Source of the DNA: JABWCE01 sp964617955
Lineage (GTDB): Bacteria > Bacteroidota > Bacteroidia > NS11-12g > UBA9320
DNA length: 64,000 nt
NCBI GenBank assembly: GCA_964617955.1
Contig: CAZTXB010000009.1
Span: 62,001-126,000 of the forward strand
Reading direction: 5' to 3'
A model generated the notes under the pieces. That model worked only from the letters and a program-made list of their open reading frames with translations, was not told the origin of the DNA and did no database searches. The translations under genes were made by a program, and so were the position numbers. This document shows positions 1-9,597 of this stretch, one piece after another. Numbering within the stretch: position 1 is the first letter of the stretch; each line of letters starts with the position of its first letter.

Positions 1-100
1 GAATAATGGAGCCACTGATAAGAATGATCATCATGTTTAATGAACCGCCGATGAGAAGTGCTGCGACAAAGACCAGTATGTTTTTTATAATAGGATTCAT
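1..100 (-). CDS. Partial conserved membrane protein, N-terminus only
   Basis: An open frame on the minus strand begins with ATG at 98-100 and runs off the window start, giving 33 residues. The peptide (MNPIIKNILVFVAALLIGGS, then NMMIILISGSII) is one hydrophobic helix with a short basic N-terminus. It resembles the first helix of a small integral membrane family common in Bacteroidota, but I cannot name the family from this fragment. The gene is incomplete and its function unknown. Confidence 0.55.
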   Translation of the reverse strand, partial: MNPIIKNILVFVAALLIGGSLNMMIILISGSII

Positions 101-231
101 AAAATAGAGGAATGTTTAAGAATTAATAAAAGGGCACGCTTTAAAGAATAAATACAATTATAAGGCTTGCAATTAACTTATTTTATAGAATGATTATTTT
201 TTTTTAAAATCATTTAACCTGAAAAAAGTCG

Positions 232-1488
232 CTATCTAGCGTGAAGCCACTTCTGTGGGTCCAGGCGTTGATTACCCTGCCAAACTTCGAAGTGAAGTTC
301 AGTCTTTCCGTCGCTATCGGTTCCTAAGGTTCCGATTTTTTGACCCGTTTTAACCTTTTCACCTTTGCTCACTGTGACAGTTTCCAGTTTTGAATAAACC
401 GTAAAAAAGTCTCCATGCTTTATGAGCAAAGTGTTTTTCATCCCCGGAATCAGCAAGATGGCCGACACTTCTCCTTCAAATACACTTTTTATGGCAGAGC
501 CCGAGGTGCCCGCCAAATTGATACCGTTGTTAATGATATTCACATCGGGCAAGGTAGGGTGTCGATGGGTTCCAAATCCCTGTGAAATATAACCCGCTTG
601 CATGGGCCATTGCAACTTCCCTTTCATTTTTCCAAAACTTGAAATGTCGGTAGGGGCAACATATTCCGCCTCAGCCTGCTTGGCGGTTTTGGCTTTGTCT
701 TTCTGTCTGATTCTTGCCAATTCCTTCTGTTTTTCAAGCTCAGCTTTTTTCCTGGCCAGTTCGATTTCCTTCTCTATGGCTCGCTTTAAAGCAGCGTCAA
801 GTTCTCTGTAGGCCTTTTCCTTTTTCTTTAATTCGGTTTGCAAGCCTGACTCTTTTATCTGAAGCGTTTGCACCAATTCCTTAGCCGAATTTTCGTCCTG
901 CTCCAATTCTTTTTGGACCTCCTCATTCGATTTTACAATGCCCAGCTTTTCATCCTTGATCTGTTCCATCTCAGCCAAATTTTCGGCTTTTTCATACTTT
1001 TTTGATTGAATAATGCTCAGTTGCTTTTTTCTGAAATCCAGCAATTTTTTTAAGTACACAAATCGCCTGATGGTTTCGGGAAAGGTTCGGGCTGAAAAGA
1101 TAAAGTTTAATTTTGAAGTGGCATGCCGCGACTTAAACCCTTGATAAACAAGGTTGCCGAATTCCTTTTTTAATTTGTCGATTTCAAAGTTTAGGGTCGA
1201 AACGTCTAAATTGAGTCTCTCAATTTCCGCATCAATTTTTTCCAGCTCGGTTAAGTAGAGACCCACCAATTCTCTTTTTTGCGAAATCTGTTCTCTAAGG
1301 GTGCTTAAAACCTCAACCGATTTTTCTTTTTTCCGTTTGGTATCTTCAAGTTTCTTTTTGGTAACGGCAATTTCTTTCTCCTTCTTATTTCTTTGTCGTT
1401 CCAATTCTTTTCTGCTTTGCCCAAAACCGGACCATAGAAACAACAGGATACATCCGCCAAATAGGGTTACTCTAATTGCCTTTGACAT
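232..1488 (-). CDS. EnvC-like murein hydrolase activator with degenerate LytM (M23) domain
   Basis: The 418-residue protein has a signal peptide (MSKAIRVTLFGG... ending WSGFGQS), a long charged coiled coil (about residues 25-265) and a C-terminal LytM/M23 domain (about 290-418). This is the architecture of EnvC/NlpD-type activators of cell-wall amidases. The zinc ligands look lost: the usual HxGID segment reads NNGIN and the usual YxHL segment reads YSKL, although LHFEVW keeps its His. A regulatory rather than catalytic role is therefore inferred. The ATG at 1488 puts the signal peptide first; an upstream in-frame start at 1542 adds 18 residues that fit less well. It overlaps the end of the DUF4292 gene by 17 bp, as the last gene of a three-gene envelope operon. 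Confidence 0.85.
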   Translation of the reverse strand: MSKAIRVTLFGGCILLFLWSGFGQSRKELERQRNKKEKEIAVTKKKLEDTKRKKEKSVEVLSTLREQISQKRELVGLYLTELEKIDAEIERLNLDVSTLNFEIDKLKKEFGNLVYQGFKSRHATSKLNFIFSARTFPETIRRFVYLKKLLDFRKKQLSIIQSKKYEKAENLAEMEQIKDEKLGIVKSNEEVQKELEQDENSAKELVQTLQIKESGLQTELKKKEKAYRELDAALKRAIEKEIELARKKAELEKQKELARIRQKDKAKTAKQAEAEYVAPTDISSFGKMKGKLQWPMQAGYISQGFGTHRHPTLPDVNIINNGINLAGTSGSAIKSVFEGEVSAILLIPGMKNTLLIKHGDFFTVYSKLETVTVSKGEKVKTGQKIGTLGTDSDGKTELHFEVWQGNQRLDPQKWLHAR

Positions 1489-2233
1489 ACTTGCTTGAAA
1501 TTTCAAATGGAAATACATCAATGCTGTCGGTGCTGATTCCACTATTTTCCATAATCAAACTGATATTGCGTTTAGGGGTAGTGGCAGTGATATCGACCTT
1601 GCCAGGAAACAGTTGTTTGTCCGCTTTTTTATAGTCGCTGTATACCACTCCGGCATTGGATTGCTCGGCCAAATGCTGCAAGATTTGTTCAATAATTTTT
1701 GATTTCTCATCCAAAACCAGGGTGTTCTCAATGTATCCGTCCTGGCAAGTGAAACGCAAATTGCTCGCCGTGGCCTTGTACTTGTCAGGCGTGAATAACA
1801 GATTGGCAGTAAGCAGGTTTTGAATCTGAGTAAGCGATAAGGTAGTGCCAATCATTTGTTTAATATAATCGTAACCATATACATAATACTTCTTATCGAT
1901 GCGCGATATGATTTTTACAGAATCTTTATCCAGCCGGGCTCGTGCCACTTCAAACCCAACAGCGGTCACCGAAAGCCATAACACACTGTCCCTTTTCATT
2001 CTTAAATTCATAGTGAAGGATTGGTCGATGTTTTGGTCTTTGTAATCGCATTTGGCTTTATAACTCAGGTAGTCGTATTCAAAACTGGTGTTGAGCATGG
2101 ATTTGATTTCCGGCAAAATAGGCTTGGTGTGATCATACTGCCTCTTTTTGATATGGGTTAATTTGTTTTTTTTAGCGCGGCAGGCTACTGAAAAGATACA
2201 GGCAGCAAGTATAAAAATGAGCGGTTTATTCAT
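1472..2233 (-). CDS. DUF4292 family lipoprotein
   Basis: The 253-residue protein starts MNKPLIFILAACIFSVACRA, a lipoprotein signal with Cys at about residue 18. The rest matches my recollection of DUF4292, a Bacteroidota periplasmic/outer-membrane family thought to be distantly related to the LolA/LolB fold; that relation is from memory. Phrases such as LWLSVTAVGFEVARARLDKDSV fit the family. The gene sits between the TPR lipoprotein and the EnvC-like gene, an order conserved in the phylum. Start and stop overlap or touch both neighbours, so co-transcription is likely. Its role in envelope assembly is inferred. Confidence 0.8.
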   Translation of the reverse strand: MNKPLIFILAACIFSVACRAKKNKLTHIKKRQYDHTKPILPEIKSMLNTSFEYDYLSYKAKCDYKDQNIDQSFTMNLRMKRDSVLWLSVTAVGFEVARARLDKDSVKIISRIDKKYYVYGYDYIKQMIGTTLSLTQIQNLLTANLLFTPDKYKATASNLRFTCQDGYIENTLVLDEKSKIIEQILQHLAEQSNAGVVYSDYKKADKQLFPGKVDITATTPKRNISLIMENSGISTDSIDVFPFEISSKYVKGN

Positions 2234-3957
2234 TAGCCTAATTTTGAAAGTTTTGAAAGAATAGATTTGTTCTTTGGACTTAATTCCAGGGCCTTTTTGT
2301 AGGTTTCTATTGCAAGGTTCGTCTTCCCTTGTTTGGCATAAAGGTCTCCCAAATGTTCGAGTACTTCAGCATTGTCTCCTTCAGAGGCCAGAGCTTTTTT
2401 AATCCATGTCTCAGCCTCTGCCAGTTTTCCATTGGCCATGAGTATGCATCCATAGGTGTCGGCAAATGAGGCATTCTCCGGGTCGAGTTTTAAAGCTCTC
2501 AGAATCATCTCTTCCGCCTTTTGTAAGTTGGTGTTTCTCTTAAATAAATTATAGGCATAGTCGTTAAGTGCCGTAGGGTTTTGCTGATCGGTTTCAAGGG
2601 CTTTTTCAAAATACAGATCTGACTTTTCAAAATCTCCTTTTTCGAACCATGCATTGCCTAAAGTCATATAAAATTGAACCTTTTCTTCCGATTTAAATGA
2701 AATATCAAGTCCTTGTAAGCTACGTTCAATGGCTTCGTCGTATTTTTCGATTCGAAGAGCTGCCTGGCTATGAATAATGTACAAGCCGGGTATGTTGGCA
2801 AATAGTTCCAATGCTGCTTTGCTGTCTTCATAGAGAAAATCGTTGTTGGCCAATTTTACATCTAATCCAAACAACTTTTGCCAAATTCGGTAGTCCTGCC
2901 CATCGATGGCCAGGCCTTTTTTTAACCAATCGCGACCTTCGGCAAGCTCACCAATGGCAAGTTGCATGTCGGCATTTACCTGGTAGGCCGAAGCCTCGTC
3001 GGGGTGGGCAACCAACAATTTTTTGGCTAAATCAAAAGCCCTTTCTTTGCTCTTTTCATCTTTGTTGATCAGAAAATAATAAGCCGAGATGATTTTTAAC
3101 TTGTGATGTATGTTGACTCTTTTGTCTGCAAAAGCCTTGCTCAGGTAGGTGAAGGCTTCTGCCTCCTTTCCCTCAGCCCGCAAAATATCAGAGTACCCAA
3201 GGTTGGCAAATCCATTGTCTGAATCAAGTTCAAGTATGCGCAGGTAAATGTTTTTGGCTTCAGTGACCTGATTCACTTTGAGATAGGTCTCGGCTAGCAA
3301 AGCTAGAAATTTGATTTCTCCCGGGTGTGTTTCCGATAATTTTCTCATGGTTCTCACCGCTTCCTCCGGCTGCCCTAAATCAAAATACAACTGCTGAAGC
3401 TTTCTACACAAGGCTTCTTCACCTCCAAACTTCACAATAGATTTTTCAAAAAATTTAAGGGCCTCTTTCGGTTTATTGGCGTTGAGATATTGGTTGCCGG
3501 CCTCCTCATAAACCGATTTGCGTTCCGGCTCTTTATCGACCATATAAGCAAAGGTACTGGCCGATTTTTCATACATTTTAGCGGTGCTGTATATTTGGGC
3601 GAGTTGTCCGTAATACCAAAAATTATACTTGCTGTTTTTCTTTACCGACATTTCAGCCCAATGCAAGGCTTCGTCAATTTTTTTATTTTTGAAGTAAACA
3701 TTGGCCAGTTGGTACATGGTTTCGCTGCTGGCAGGTATAATGCTAAGCGCCTCCTTGAATTCTTTTTCAGCTTCATCGTAATTGCCCAGAATTTTTTGCT
3801 TCGAACCTTCATAATAATGCTGATTAAAAGCCTGTTGCGCGTTATAGGTCGGGGTGCCGTCGTTTTTAGAAGATGCGCCCTTATGCGATTTGCACGCTAA
3901 AAGCAGCACTGTAAAACCGACCAAAAAGCAGACCCCTACCTGTTTGAAATTCCCCAT
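2233..3957 (-). CDS. Tetratricopeptide repeat lipoprotein
   Basis: The 574-residue protein has a lipoprotein signal (CFLVGFTVLLLACKS) followed by TPR units across nearly the whole length. Clear examples are EEALSIIPASSETMYQLANV near the N-terminus and AIETYKKALELSPKNKSILS at the C-terminus, in the usual 34-residue periodicity. Such proteins act as periplasmic scaffolds, probably attached to the outer membrane. It is first in the operon with the DUF4292 and EnvC-like genes; its stop overlaps the DUF4292 start by one base. The specific partner is unknown. Confidence 0.88.
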   Translation of the reverse strand: MGNFKQVGVCFLVGFTVLLLACKSHKGASSKNDGTPTYNAQQAFNQHYYEGSKQKILGNYDEAEKEFKEALSIIPASSETMYQLANVYFKNKKIDEALHWAEMSVKKNSKYNFWYYGQLAQIYSTAKMYEKSASTFAYMVDKEPERKSVYEEAGNQYLNANKPKEALKFFEKSIVKFGGEEALCRKLQQLYFDLGQPEEAVRTMRKLSETHPGEIKFLALLAETYLKVNQVTEAKNIYLRILELDSDNGFANLGYSDILRAEGKEAEAFTYLSKAFADKRVNIHHKLKIISAYYFLINKDEKSKERAFDLAKKLLVAHPDEASAYQVNADMQLAIGELAEGRDWLKKGLAIDGQDYRIWQKLFGLDVKLANNDFLYEDSKAALELFANIPGLYIIHSQAALRIEKYDEAIERSLQGLDISFKSEEKVQFYMTLGNAWFEKGDFEKSDLYFEKALETDQQNPTALNDYAYNLFKRNTNLQKAEEMILRALKLDPENASFADTYGCILMANGKLAEAETWIKKALASEGDNAEVLEHLGDLYAKQGKTNLAIETYKKALELSPKNKSILSKLSKLG

Positions 3958-4118
3958 GTTTTTGAAACAGCTAAATTAAGATGCTTATTGTGTTTAATCA
4001 AACTCAAGTTAAACCAGACCTGTTGAAAAAGTCTAAATTTTACTTCCGGATGCCATTTTCTAATGATAAAAATCTTGAAATGTCTTGTGAATTCAAGGAA
4101 AAACTGTACCATTATAAC

Positions 4119-4126
4119 TAACTTTG
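4119..4126 (+). promoter_or_regulatory. Candidate -7 element for sucA
   Basis: TAACTTTG matches the Bacteroidota sigma-70 -7 consensus TAnnTTTG and lies 17 bp before the chosen sucA ATG. No good -33 TTG is seen at the expected spacing. It supports the ATG at 4144 over the upstream in-frame ATG at 4063, which would lie before the promoter. Confidence 0.5.
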
Positions 4127-4143
4127 CAGCGCTTTTTTTATTA

Positions 4144-6858
4144 ATGATTAAACACTCCTATTTATCTAACGCCGACGTTAGTTCCATTGAAAACCTCTAC
4201 CAACAGTATAAAGTCAACAAGGATTCGGTAGACTATGGCTGGCAAAAGTTTTTTGAGGGCTTTGATTTTTCTGAAGGAAACGAAAAATCGATCCAGAGTG
4301 AGGCGTCCGGGAGCGTTCTCAAAGAAATCAAAGTTCTTAATCTGATTAACTCAGGTTACAGAACCCGTGGACATCTTTTTACCCAAACCAATCCTGTAAG
4401 AGAAAGGAGAGAGTATTCGCCCAATCTCGATATTTCAAATTTTGGTCTGGAGGAATCCGATTTGGAATCTGTTTTCGATGCCGGACAAGAGATTTCAATT
4501 GGCCCCGCTACCTTAAAGGAAATTATAGAGGTACTGAAGCAAACCTATTGCCAGCATATTGGTGCTGAATTTATGTATATTTTGGATCCTGCCAAAAAGC
4601 AGTGGTTATTAAACAAATTAGAAGGAAGTCGAAATACCCCGAGTTTTAACATCTCAGAGAAAAAGCGCATTCTTGAAAAAATAAATCAGGCCACAGTATT
4701 TGAGAATTTTCTGCATACCAAATACATTGGTCAAAAGCGATTTTCTCTCGAGGGCCTGGAAGGGTTGATTCCTGCATTAGATACTCTGATAAATGAAGGG
4801 GCGAACTCAGGTGCCAAACAATTTGTACTTGGCATGGCGCACCGGGGTCGACTTAACGTATTGGCCAATGTACTGGGAAAAACTTATGAGGAAATTTTTA
4901 CCGAATTCGAAGGCAAGGCTTATTCCGACGCTGTTTTTGAAGGCGATGTAAAATACCATATGGGTTACAGCAGCTTGTTAACAACCCCCGATGGGCACGA
5001 AGTCAAATTAAAACTCAGTCCGAACCCGTCACATCTCGAGGCCGTTAATACCGTTGTGAAAGGCATGGCCAGGGCAAAACTTGATGTGTATTATCAAAAC
5101 GACCCCAAATCAGTGATACCCATCCTTATTCATGGCGATGCTTCTATATCAGGACAGGGCATAGTGTATGAAACGGTTCAGATGAGCGAGTTGGAGGGCT
5201 ATAAAGTAGGAGGAACCATCCATATTGTAGCCAACAATCAAATCGGTTTTACTACCAATTATCAGGATGGCCGCTCGTCTATCTATTGCACCGACGTGGC
5301 TAAAGTTACCAAATGTCCAGTATTTCATGTGAATGCCGACGATGCCGAAGCCATTGTGTGGGTGATGAAAATGGCTGTAGAGTACCGTCAGACCTTTCAT
5401 TCCGATGTGTTTATCGACCTCCTGGGCTACAGAAAATATGGCCACAACGAAGGCGATGAACCAAGGTTTACCCAACCTTTACTTTATAAAAAAATTGCCT
5501 CTCATCCAGGACTGCGCGAAATTTATTCAAAACAACTGGCGGATAATGGGAGCATCGAAGCGGAACTGTCGAAAGAGATGGAGTTGCATTTTAAAAATGA
5601 ACTTCAGAAGAAACTTGATTTTGTGCGGGCTGATAATAAAGTGAAGTCAAATTTACTGGCTAAAAATGTTTGGGCAAATTATAAAAAGTCCGATTTGTCG
5701 GATTTTGAGCTTTCTCCTACCACGGCCATTAGCAAGGCGAAATTTAAGGCACTACACACTAAAATCTGTTTCATTCCTGAGCAATATCTGCCCATTAAAA
5801 AGGTAACTAAATTGTTTTCAGACAGAGCCGCCATGGCAGAGTCCAATACCTACGATTGGGCAGTTGGAGAATTGATGGCCTACGCCTCTTTGCTCGAGGA
5901 GGGGCATCCCGTGAGGATGTCGGGCCAGGATGTAGAAAGGGGAACCTTTAGCCACCGACATGCCGTGATAAAAAAAGAAGATACGGAGCTTGAGTATATT
6001 CCGCTCAATCACCTTTCCGATTCCCAGGCCAAGTTCGAAATATACAATTCATATCTCTCTGAATACGGAGTTCTTGGATTTGAATACGGGTATAGTGTTT
6101 CTACACCCGAAACCCTTACCTTGTGGGAAGCGCAATTTGGTGATTTTGCCAATGGCGCACAAATTATTATCGACCAGTTTATCAGCAGCGGTGAAACCAA
6201 GTGGAAATTTTCGAGTGGACTGGTATTGCTTTTGCCACATGGCTATGAGGGTCAAGGGCCGGAGCATTCCTCTGCCCGCCTTGAGCGTTTTCTCAATTTG
6301 AGTGCCAATGCCTGCATGCAGGTCATTAATCCAACGACCCCTGCCAATTTATTTCATGCGCTAAGACGGCAAATACATCGCAATTTCAGAACACCTTTGG
6401 TTGTAATGACCCCAAAATCTTTGTTAAGGCATCCAAAATGTGTGAGTAGAATCGAGGATTTTACCAAGGGCGGCTTTAAAGAACTCATCGATGATGATTT
6501 TACGGACACCAAACGGGTTAAAAGATTGGTGTTTTGCAGCGGCAAAATCTATTATGATTTGCTCGCCAAACAACAAAAAGACAATAGAAAGGATATAGCC
6601 TTGGTAAGATTGGAACAATTGTACCCCATGCCAAAGAATCAAATACTGGCCTGCATGGATAAATATGCAAAGGCTCAATGTTTCTGGGTTCAGGAGGAAC
6701 CAAAAAATATGGGTGCATGGCTGCATTGGCACCGATACGATTGGCCAGTAAAATTGAACAGGATAAGCAGGGAAAGCAGCAGTACTCCTGCCACAGGTTT
6801 TGCATCGGTTCATCAGAGAGAACAGGACATGCTTGTTCAGCAGGTTTTTGCGTTATAA
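4144..6858 (+). CDS. sucA: 2-oxoglutarate dehydrogenase E1 component
   Basis: This is the thiamine-diphosphate-dependent E1 subunit that decarboxylates 2-oxoglutarate and passes succinyl to the lipoyl domain of SucB in the TCA cycle. The 904-residue length is typical. Visible landmarks are the N-terminal LYQQYKVNKDSVDYGWQKFF segment, the active-site GMAHRGRLNVLANVLGKTYE region, the ThDP/Mg motif HGDASISGQGIVYE near residue 330, and the C-terminal EEPKNMGAW segment. The ATG at 4144 gives MIKHSYLSNADVSS, which aligns with known N-termini; the ATG at 4063 adds a poorly fitting 27 residues. sucB is not adjacent, as in many Bacteroidota where it lies elsewhere or downstream. Confidence 0.96.
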   Translation: MIKHSYLSNADVSSIENLYQQYKVNKDSVDYGWQKFFEGFDFSEGNEKSIQSEASGSVLKEIKVLNLINSGYRTRGHLFTQTNPVRERREYSPNLDISNFGLEESDLESVFDAGQEISIGPATLKEIIEVLKQTYCQHIGAEFMYILDPAKKQWLLNKLEGSRNTPSFNISEKKRILEKINQATVFENFLHTKYIGQKRFSLEGLEGLIPALDTLINEGANSGAKQFVLGMAHRGRLNVLANVLGKTYEEIFTEFEGKAYSDAVFEGDVKYHMGYSSLLTTPDGHEVKLKLSPNPSHLEAVNTVVKGMARAKLDVYYQNDPKSVIPILIHGDASISGQGIVYETVQMSELEGYKVGGTIHIVANNQIGFTTNYQDGRSSIYCTDVAKVTKCPVFHVNADDAEAIVWVMKMAVEYRQTFHSDVFIDLLGYRKYGHNEGDEPRFTQPLLYKKIASHPGLREIYSKQLADNGSIEAELSKEMELHFKNELQKKLDFVRADNKVKSNLLAKNVWANYKKSDLSDFELSPTTAISKAKFKALHTKICFIPEQYLPIKKVTKLFSDRAAMAESNTYDWAVGELMAYASLLEEGHPVRMSGQDVERGTFSHRHAVIKKEDTELEYIPLNHLSDSQAKFEIYNSYLSEYGVLGFEYGYSVSTPETLTLWEAQFGDFANGAQIIIDQFISSGETKWKFSSGLVLLLPHGYEGQGPEHSSARLERFLNLSANACMQVINPTTPANLFHALRRQIHRNFRTPLVVMTPKSLLRHPKCVSRIEDFTKGGFKELIDDDFTDTKRVKRLVFCSGKIYYDLLAKQQKDNRKDIALVRLEQLYPMPKNQILACMDKYAKAQCFWVQEEPKNMGAWLHWHRYDWPVKLNRISRESSSTPATGFASVHQREQDMLVQQVFAL

Positions 6859-6952
6859 AGAAAAACCTTCTCTTAAGGGCTCTTAATCCTTGGGGTTTGA
6901 AGGGAGGACCCTTGACGAACAATATTCCCTATTTTTGAAACATCGAAAAGGC

Positions 6953-8722
6953 ATGAGATTTAAAAGCTTTGTGATTTTACTCATGATGTGCTTTTCTGAG
7001 GCATACGCGCAAAAAGGTCTGACCTTCAGGGTTCAGGGGTCCTTGCCTGCCGAGATTAATTTTTTGAGAGAAGTGGCTGATCGCGATTTGGCTTACAAAC
7101 AAGCTGGCCGTATAATTACCCAGCTTATGAATAATGGCTATCTGTCGGCATCCATCGATACCCTTATTTATAGAAATGACAGCGCTATCGCCATGCTCTA
7201 CTTGGGCAAACTTTTCAAATGGGGGCAAGTCAGCTATAAATTTCTACCGGCAGCTATGGTGAAACAATTTGGATTTGATCAAACTAAAAATGGCGTGGTG
7301 GCTCTTGAAAATTTAAAAAATGCCATGAACCAAACCATTGGTCATTTTGAAAATAAAGGCTATCCCTTCGCTTATTTTTATTGGGACTCATTGGTGATTC
7401 GCGACGATTCTGTTAACGGTTCGATTTTTTTTGAAAAGAATATATTCATCTCCTTCGATACCTTGGCCCTTTACGGCCAATCGGGTTTGAGCAAGAATTT
7501 TTTATACAATTATCTGGGATTTAAACCCGGAGAGCCTTACAGTGAAATGATTGTTTCCCAAATGCCAAAATTGATTTCGAAATTGCCATTTGTGAGTATG
7601 GTTTCAAAACCTCAGCTTTTTTTTGTAGGCCGAAAGGCAATAGCACTTATTCATATTAAAAAACGAAAGACCGACCGCTTAGATGGATTAATTGGATTTG
7701 CTCCAAATACGGGTACACCCGGCAACAGCAAATTACTCGTGACCGGAGAATTTCATTTGGATCTCAAAAATTTAAAAGGCAGTGGAAAGGGTTTTAAAGT
7801 AGATTGGCAGAGCTTTCAGGCGAGAAGTCAGGCCTTAAACGTTGCTACCACACTTCCATACCTATTCAACCAACCGATGGGTGTGGAATTAAACGCTGAT
7901 TTTTTAAAATATGATACGCTCTATACTGAGACCAAGTTTCACATTGGAACCCAATACATTTTTTCAGGTTTGGATAACGTTAAAATTTTCTATGAACAAA
8001 AAAACACCAACTTGCAGTCGGTCGATACCCAATCGATAAGATTAAACAAAAGGCTTGCCGACAAAACGGCCATGAAAACAAACCGATATGGTGTGGCCTT
8101 GAACTGGGTTACTTTTAATAACAGAATCTCCCCGGTTTCAGGGTTTTCAGCCGAGGCAACAGCCTCTATTTATAGCCGTCAGATAAAAAAGGACATTCGC
8201 ATCGAAAAGGTAAAATTTTATGATAAGGTGAACGCTTCCTTTTACACGGTTTATGATTCAATGCAAATTTTAAGTTATCAGGTGCTCATTCAATACGATT
8301 TGGCAAAACCTGTTTTGTTAGGCAAACGCGTTGTGCTCTTCAATCAGCTAAGCGGGTTTCATTTTATTTCTCCATCCGTTTACTTTAACGAACTCTTTCG
8401 TTTCGGTGGCAATAAATCGCTGAGAGGGTTTAATGAACAATCATTATTCGCAAGTTCGGCATCCATATTTAATCTGGAAGTGCGTTATTTGCTGTCGGAA
8501 AACTCTTTCTTAAAATTGTTCGGAAACACAGCTTATTACATCGATCAAAGTTCCAGACCTGGAAAAATAGATTCTGACTTCCCTTATGGTTTTGGAGGAG
8601 GTATAAATCTGGATACAGGAAGTGGAATAGTCAATATGAGTGTGGCACTGGGAAAGTCGAAGTATAACCCTATTGATCTCAAAAATGCCAAAATCCATTT
8701 TGGTTTAATCAATTACTTTTAA
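6953..8722 (+). CDS. Omp85/BamA-family outer-membrane protein (POTRA plus barrel)
   Basis: The 589-residue protein has a signal peptide (MRFKSFVILLMMCFSEAYAQ), an N-terminal region with two or three POTRA-like units (about 25-240) and a C-terminal beta-barrel. The barrel contains the Omp85 signature KSLRGFNEQSL near residue 490 (the R-G-F loop) and ends in an aromatic strand, HFGLINYF. It is shorter than BamA, so it is more likely a TamA-like or Bacteroidota-specific surface-antigen paralog that inserts or exports other outer-membrane components. The ATG at 6953 is chosen because it begins the signal peptide; the open frame itself reaches back to 6890. It is 3 bp from the DUF4271 gene. Confidence 0.8.
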   Translation: MRFKSFVILLMMCFSEAYAQKGLTFRVQGSLPAEINFLREVADRDLAYKQAGRIITQLMNNGYLSASIDTLIYRNDSAIAMLYLGKLFKWGQVSYKFLPAAMVKQFGFDQTKNGVVALENLKNAMNQTIGHFENKGYPFAYFYWDSLVIRDDSVNGSIFFEKNIFISFDTLALYGQSGLSKNFLYNYLGFKPGEPYSEMIVSQMPKLISKLPFVSMVSKPQLFFVGRKAIALIHIKKRKTDRLDGLIGFAPNTGTPGNSKLLVTGEFHLDLKNLKGSGKGFKVDWQSFQARSQALNVATTLPYLFNQPMGVELNADFLKYDTLYTETKFHIGTQYIFSGLDNVKIFYEQKNTNLQSVDTQSIRLNKRLADKTAMKTNRYGVALNWVTFNNRISPVSGFSAEATASIYSRQIKKDIRIEKVKFYDKVNASFYTVYDSMQILSYQVLIQYDLAKPVLLGKRVVLFNQLSGFHFISPSVYFNELFRFGGNKSLRGFNEQSLFASSASIFNLEVRYLLSENSFLKLFGNTAYYIDQSSRPGKIDSDFPYGFGGGINLDTGSGIVNMSVALGKSKYNPIDLKNAKIHFGLINYF

Positions 8723-8724
8723 TT

Positions 8725-9573
8725 ATGAAAATGAGATGGCTCCTTTCCCTGTTTGCGATTTTTCTCATTTCGTCTCAGGCCTTAAGCATACGTGAAGCAG
8801 GGGCTCCTTCCGATTCTAATACGGTCTCGGATTCGAACAGAATTACGCCGGTTAAAAAAAATACTGAAGTTAAAATTACGCCCAACCCGATCACCGTTCC
8901 CCCCAAACCCTTACAAAGACCCCATCGGTCGGAACTTTGGGTATTTATAGCCTGCTGCTTTACATTTTTCCTGGCGGGAATCAATCGAAGGATTAATGAA
9001 AAAAAGCACGATCAATCTGTCTTGGGGTTTTTAAAATTAGGAATGCTTGGTCAGGCTGTAGACCGGTCCTTTTATGAGTTTAACATTCATCAGCTCCTGG
9101 GACTTTTGGTTCATAATTTAATTCTGGCCTTATGGACCTATTATTTCCTTAGAGATACAGATTATCAGCTGGTTAACAGTTCGCTTCTGTTTTTTATTCT
9201 GCTCTTTTTTTCAATTTCCATTTTATACTTGTGCAAATTTTTCTTTCAGTACCTCGCCTTAAATATTTTACAAATTCATGACCTTCCGGTTTTACTCGTA
9301 AAATGTACCATTGGTCTCGGCTATCTGGCCACCCTCATATCTCTGCCATTGTTCATGGTTATCTACTATGTTCAGTTTCCCGAGTGGCACACCTTGCTTC
9401 TCGGTCTTTTACTCATCTTATCCTCTCTGTACATAGTTTTCAGAACCTTTAAATATCTTTTACTATTTAGCCAATTTTTTGGAGGCTCAATTTTTTACAA
9501 TATTCTGTATTTTTGCGGATTGGAATTAATACCATTATTGGTTTTTATAAAAATTAGTTCCTCAATTTTTTAA
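8725..9573 (+). CDS. DUF4271 family integral membrane protein
   Basis: The 282-residue protein has an N-terminal signal or helix (MRWLLSLFAIFLISSQALS), a low-complexity Pro/Thr linker, then about six or seven membrane helices from residue 75 on. The membrane domain starts RSELWVFIACCFTFFLAGIN, matching DUF4271, a Bacteroidota family of unknown function usually found next to hemD, as here. It begins 2 bp after the Omp85-family gene and hemD follows after 24 bp, so the three probably form one transcript. Confidence 0.82.
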   Translation: MKMRWLLSLFAIFLISSQALSIREAGAPSDSNTVSDSNRITPVKKNTEVKITPNPITVPPKPLQRPHRSELWVFIACCFTFFLAGINRRINEKKHDQSVLGFLKLGMLGQAVDRSFYEFNIHQLLGLLVHNLILALWTYYFLRDTDYQLVNSSLLFFILLFFSISILYLCKFFFQYLALNILQIHDLPVLLVKCTIGLGYLATLISLPLFMVIYYVQFPEWHTLLLGLLLILSSLYIVFRTFKYLLLFSQFFGGSIFYNILYFCGLELIPLLVFIKISSSIF

Positions 9574-9597
9574 AACTAAATAAACGAGGTCAATATT

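Noticed and set aside
3490..3900. Plus-strand frame of 136 codons
   Set aside because: It lies wholly inside the TPR gene on the opposite strand, has no family features, and its hydrophobic segments mirror the TPR codons.
4063..4143. Upstream ATG extension of sucA
   Set aside because: It would start before the TAACTTTG element and adds 27 residues that do not fit the E1 family N-terminus.
6424..6813. Minus-strand frame of 129 codons inside sucA
   Set aside because: It is antisense to a highly conserved enzyme, with no start context or recognisable domain.
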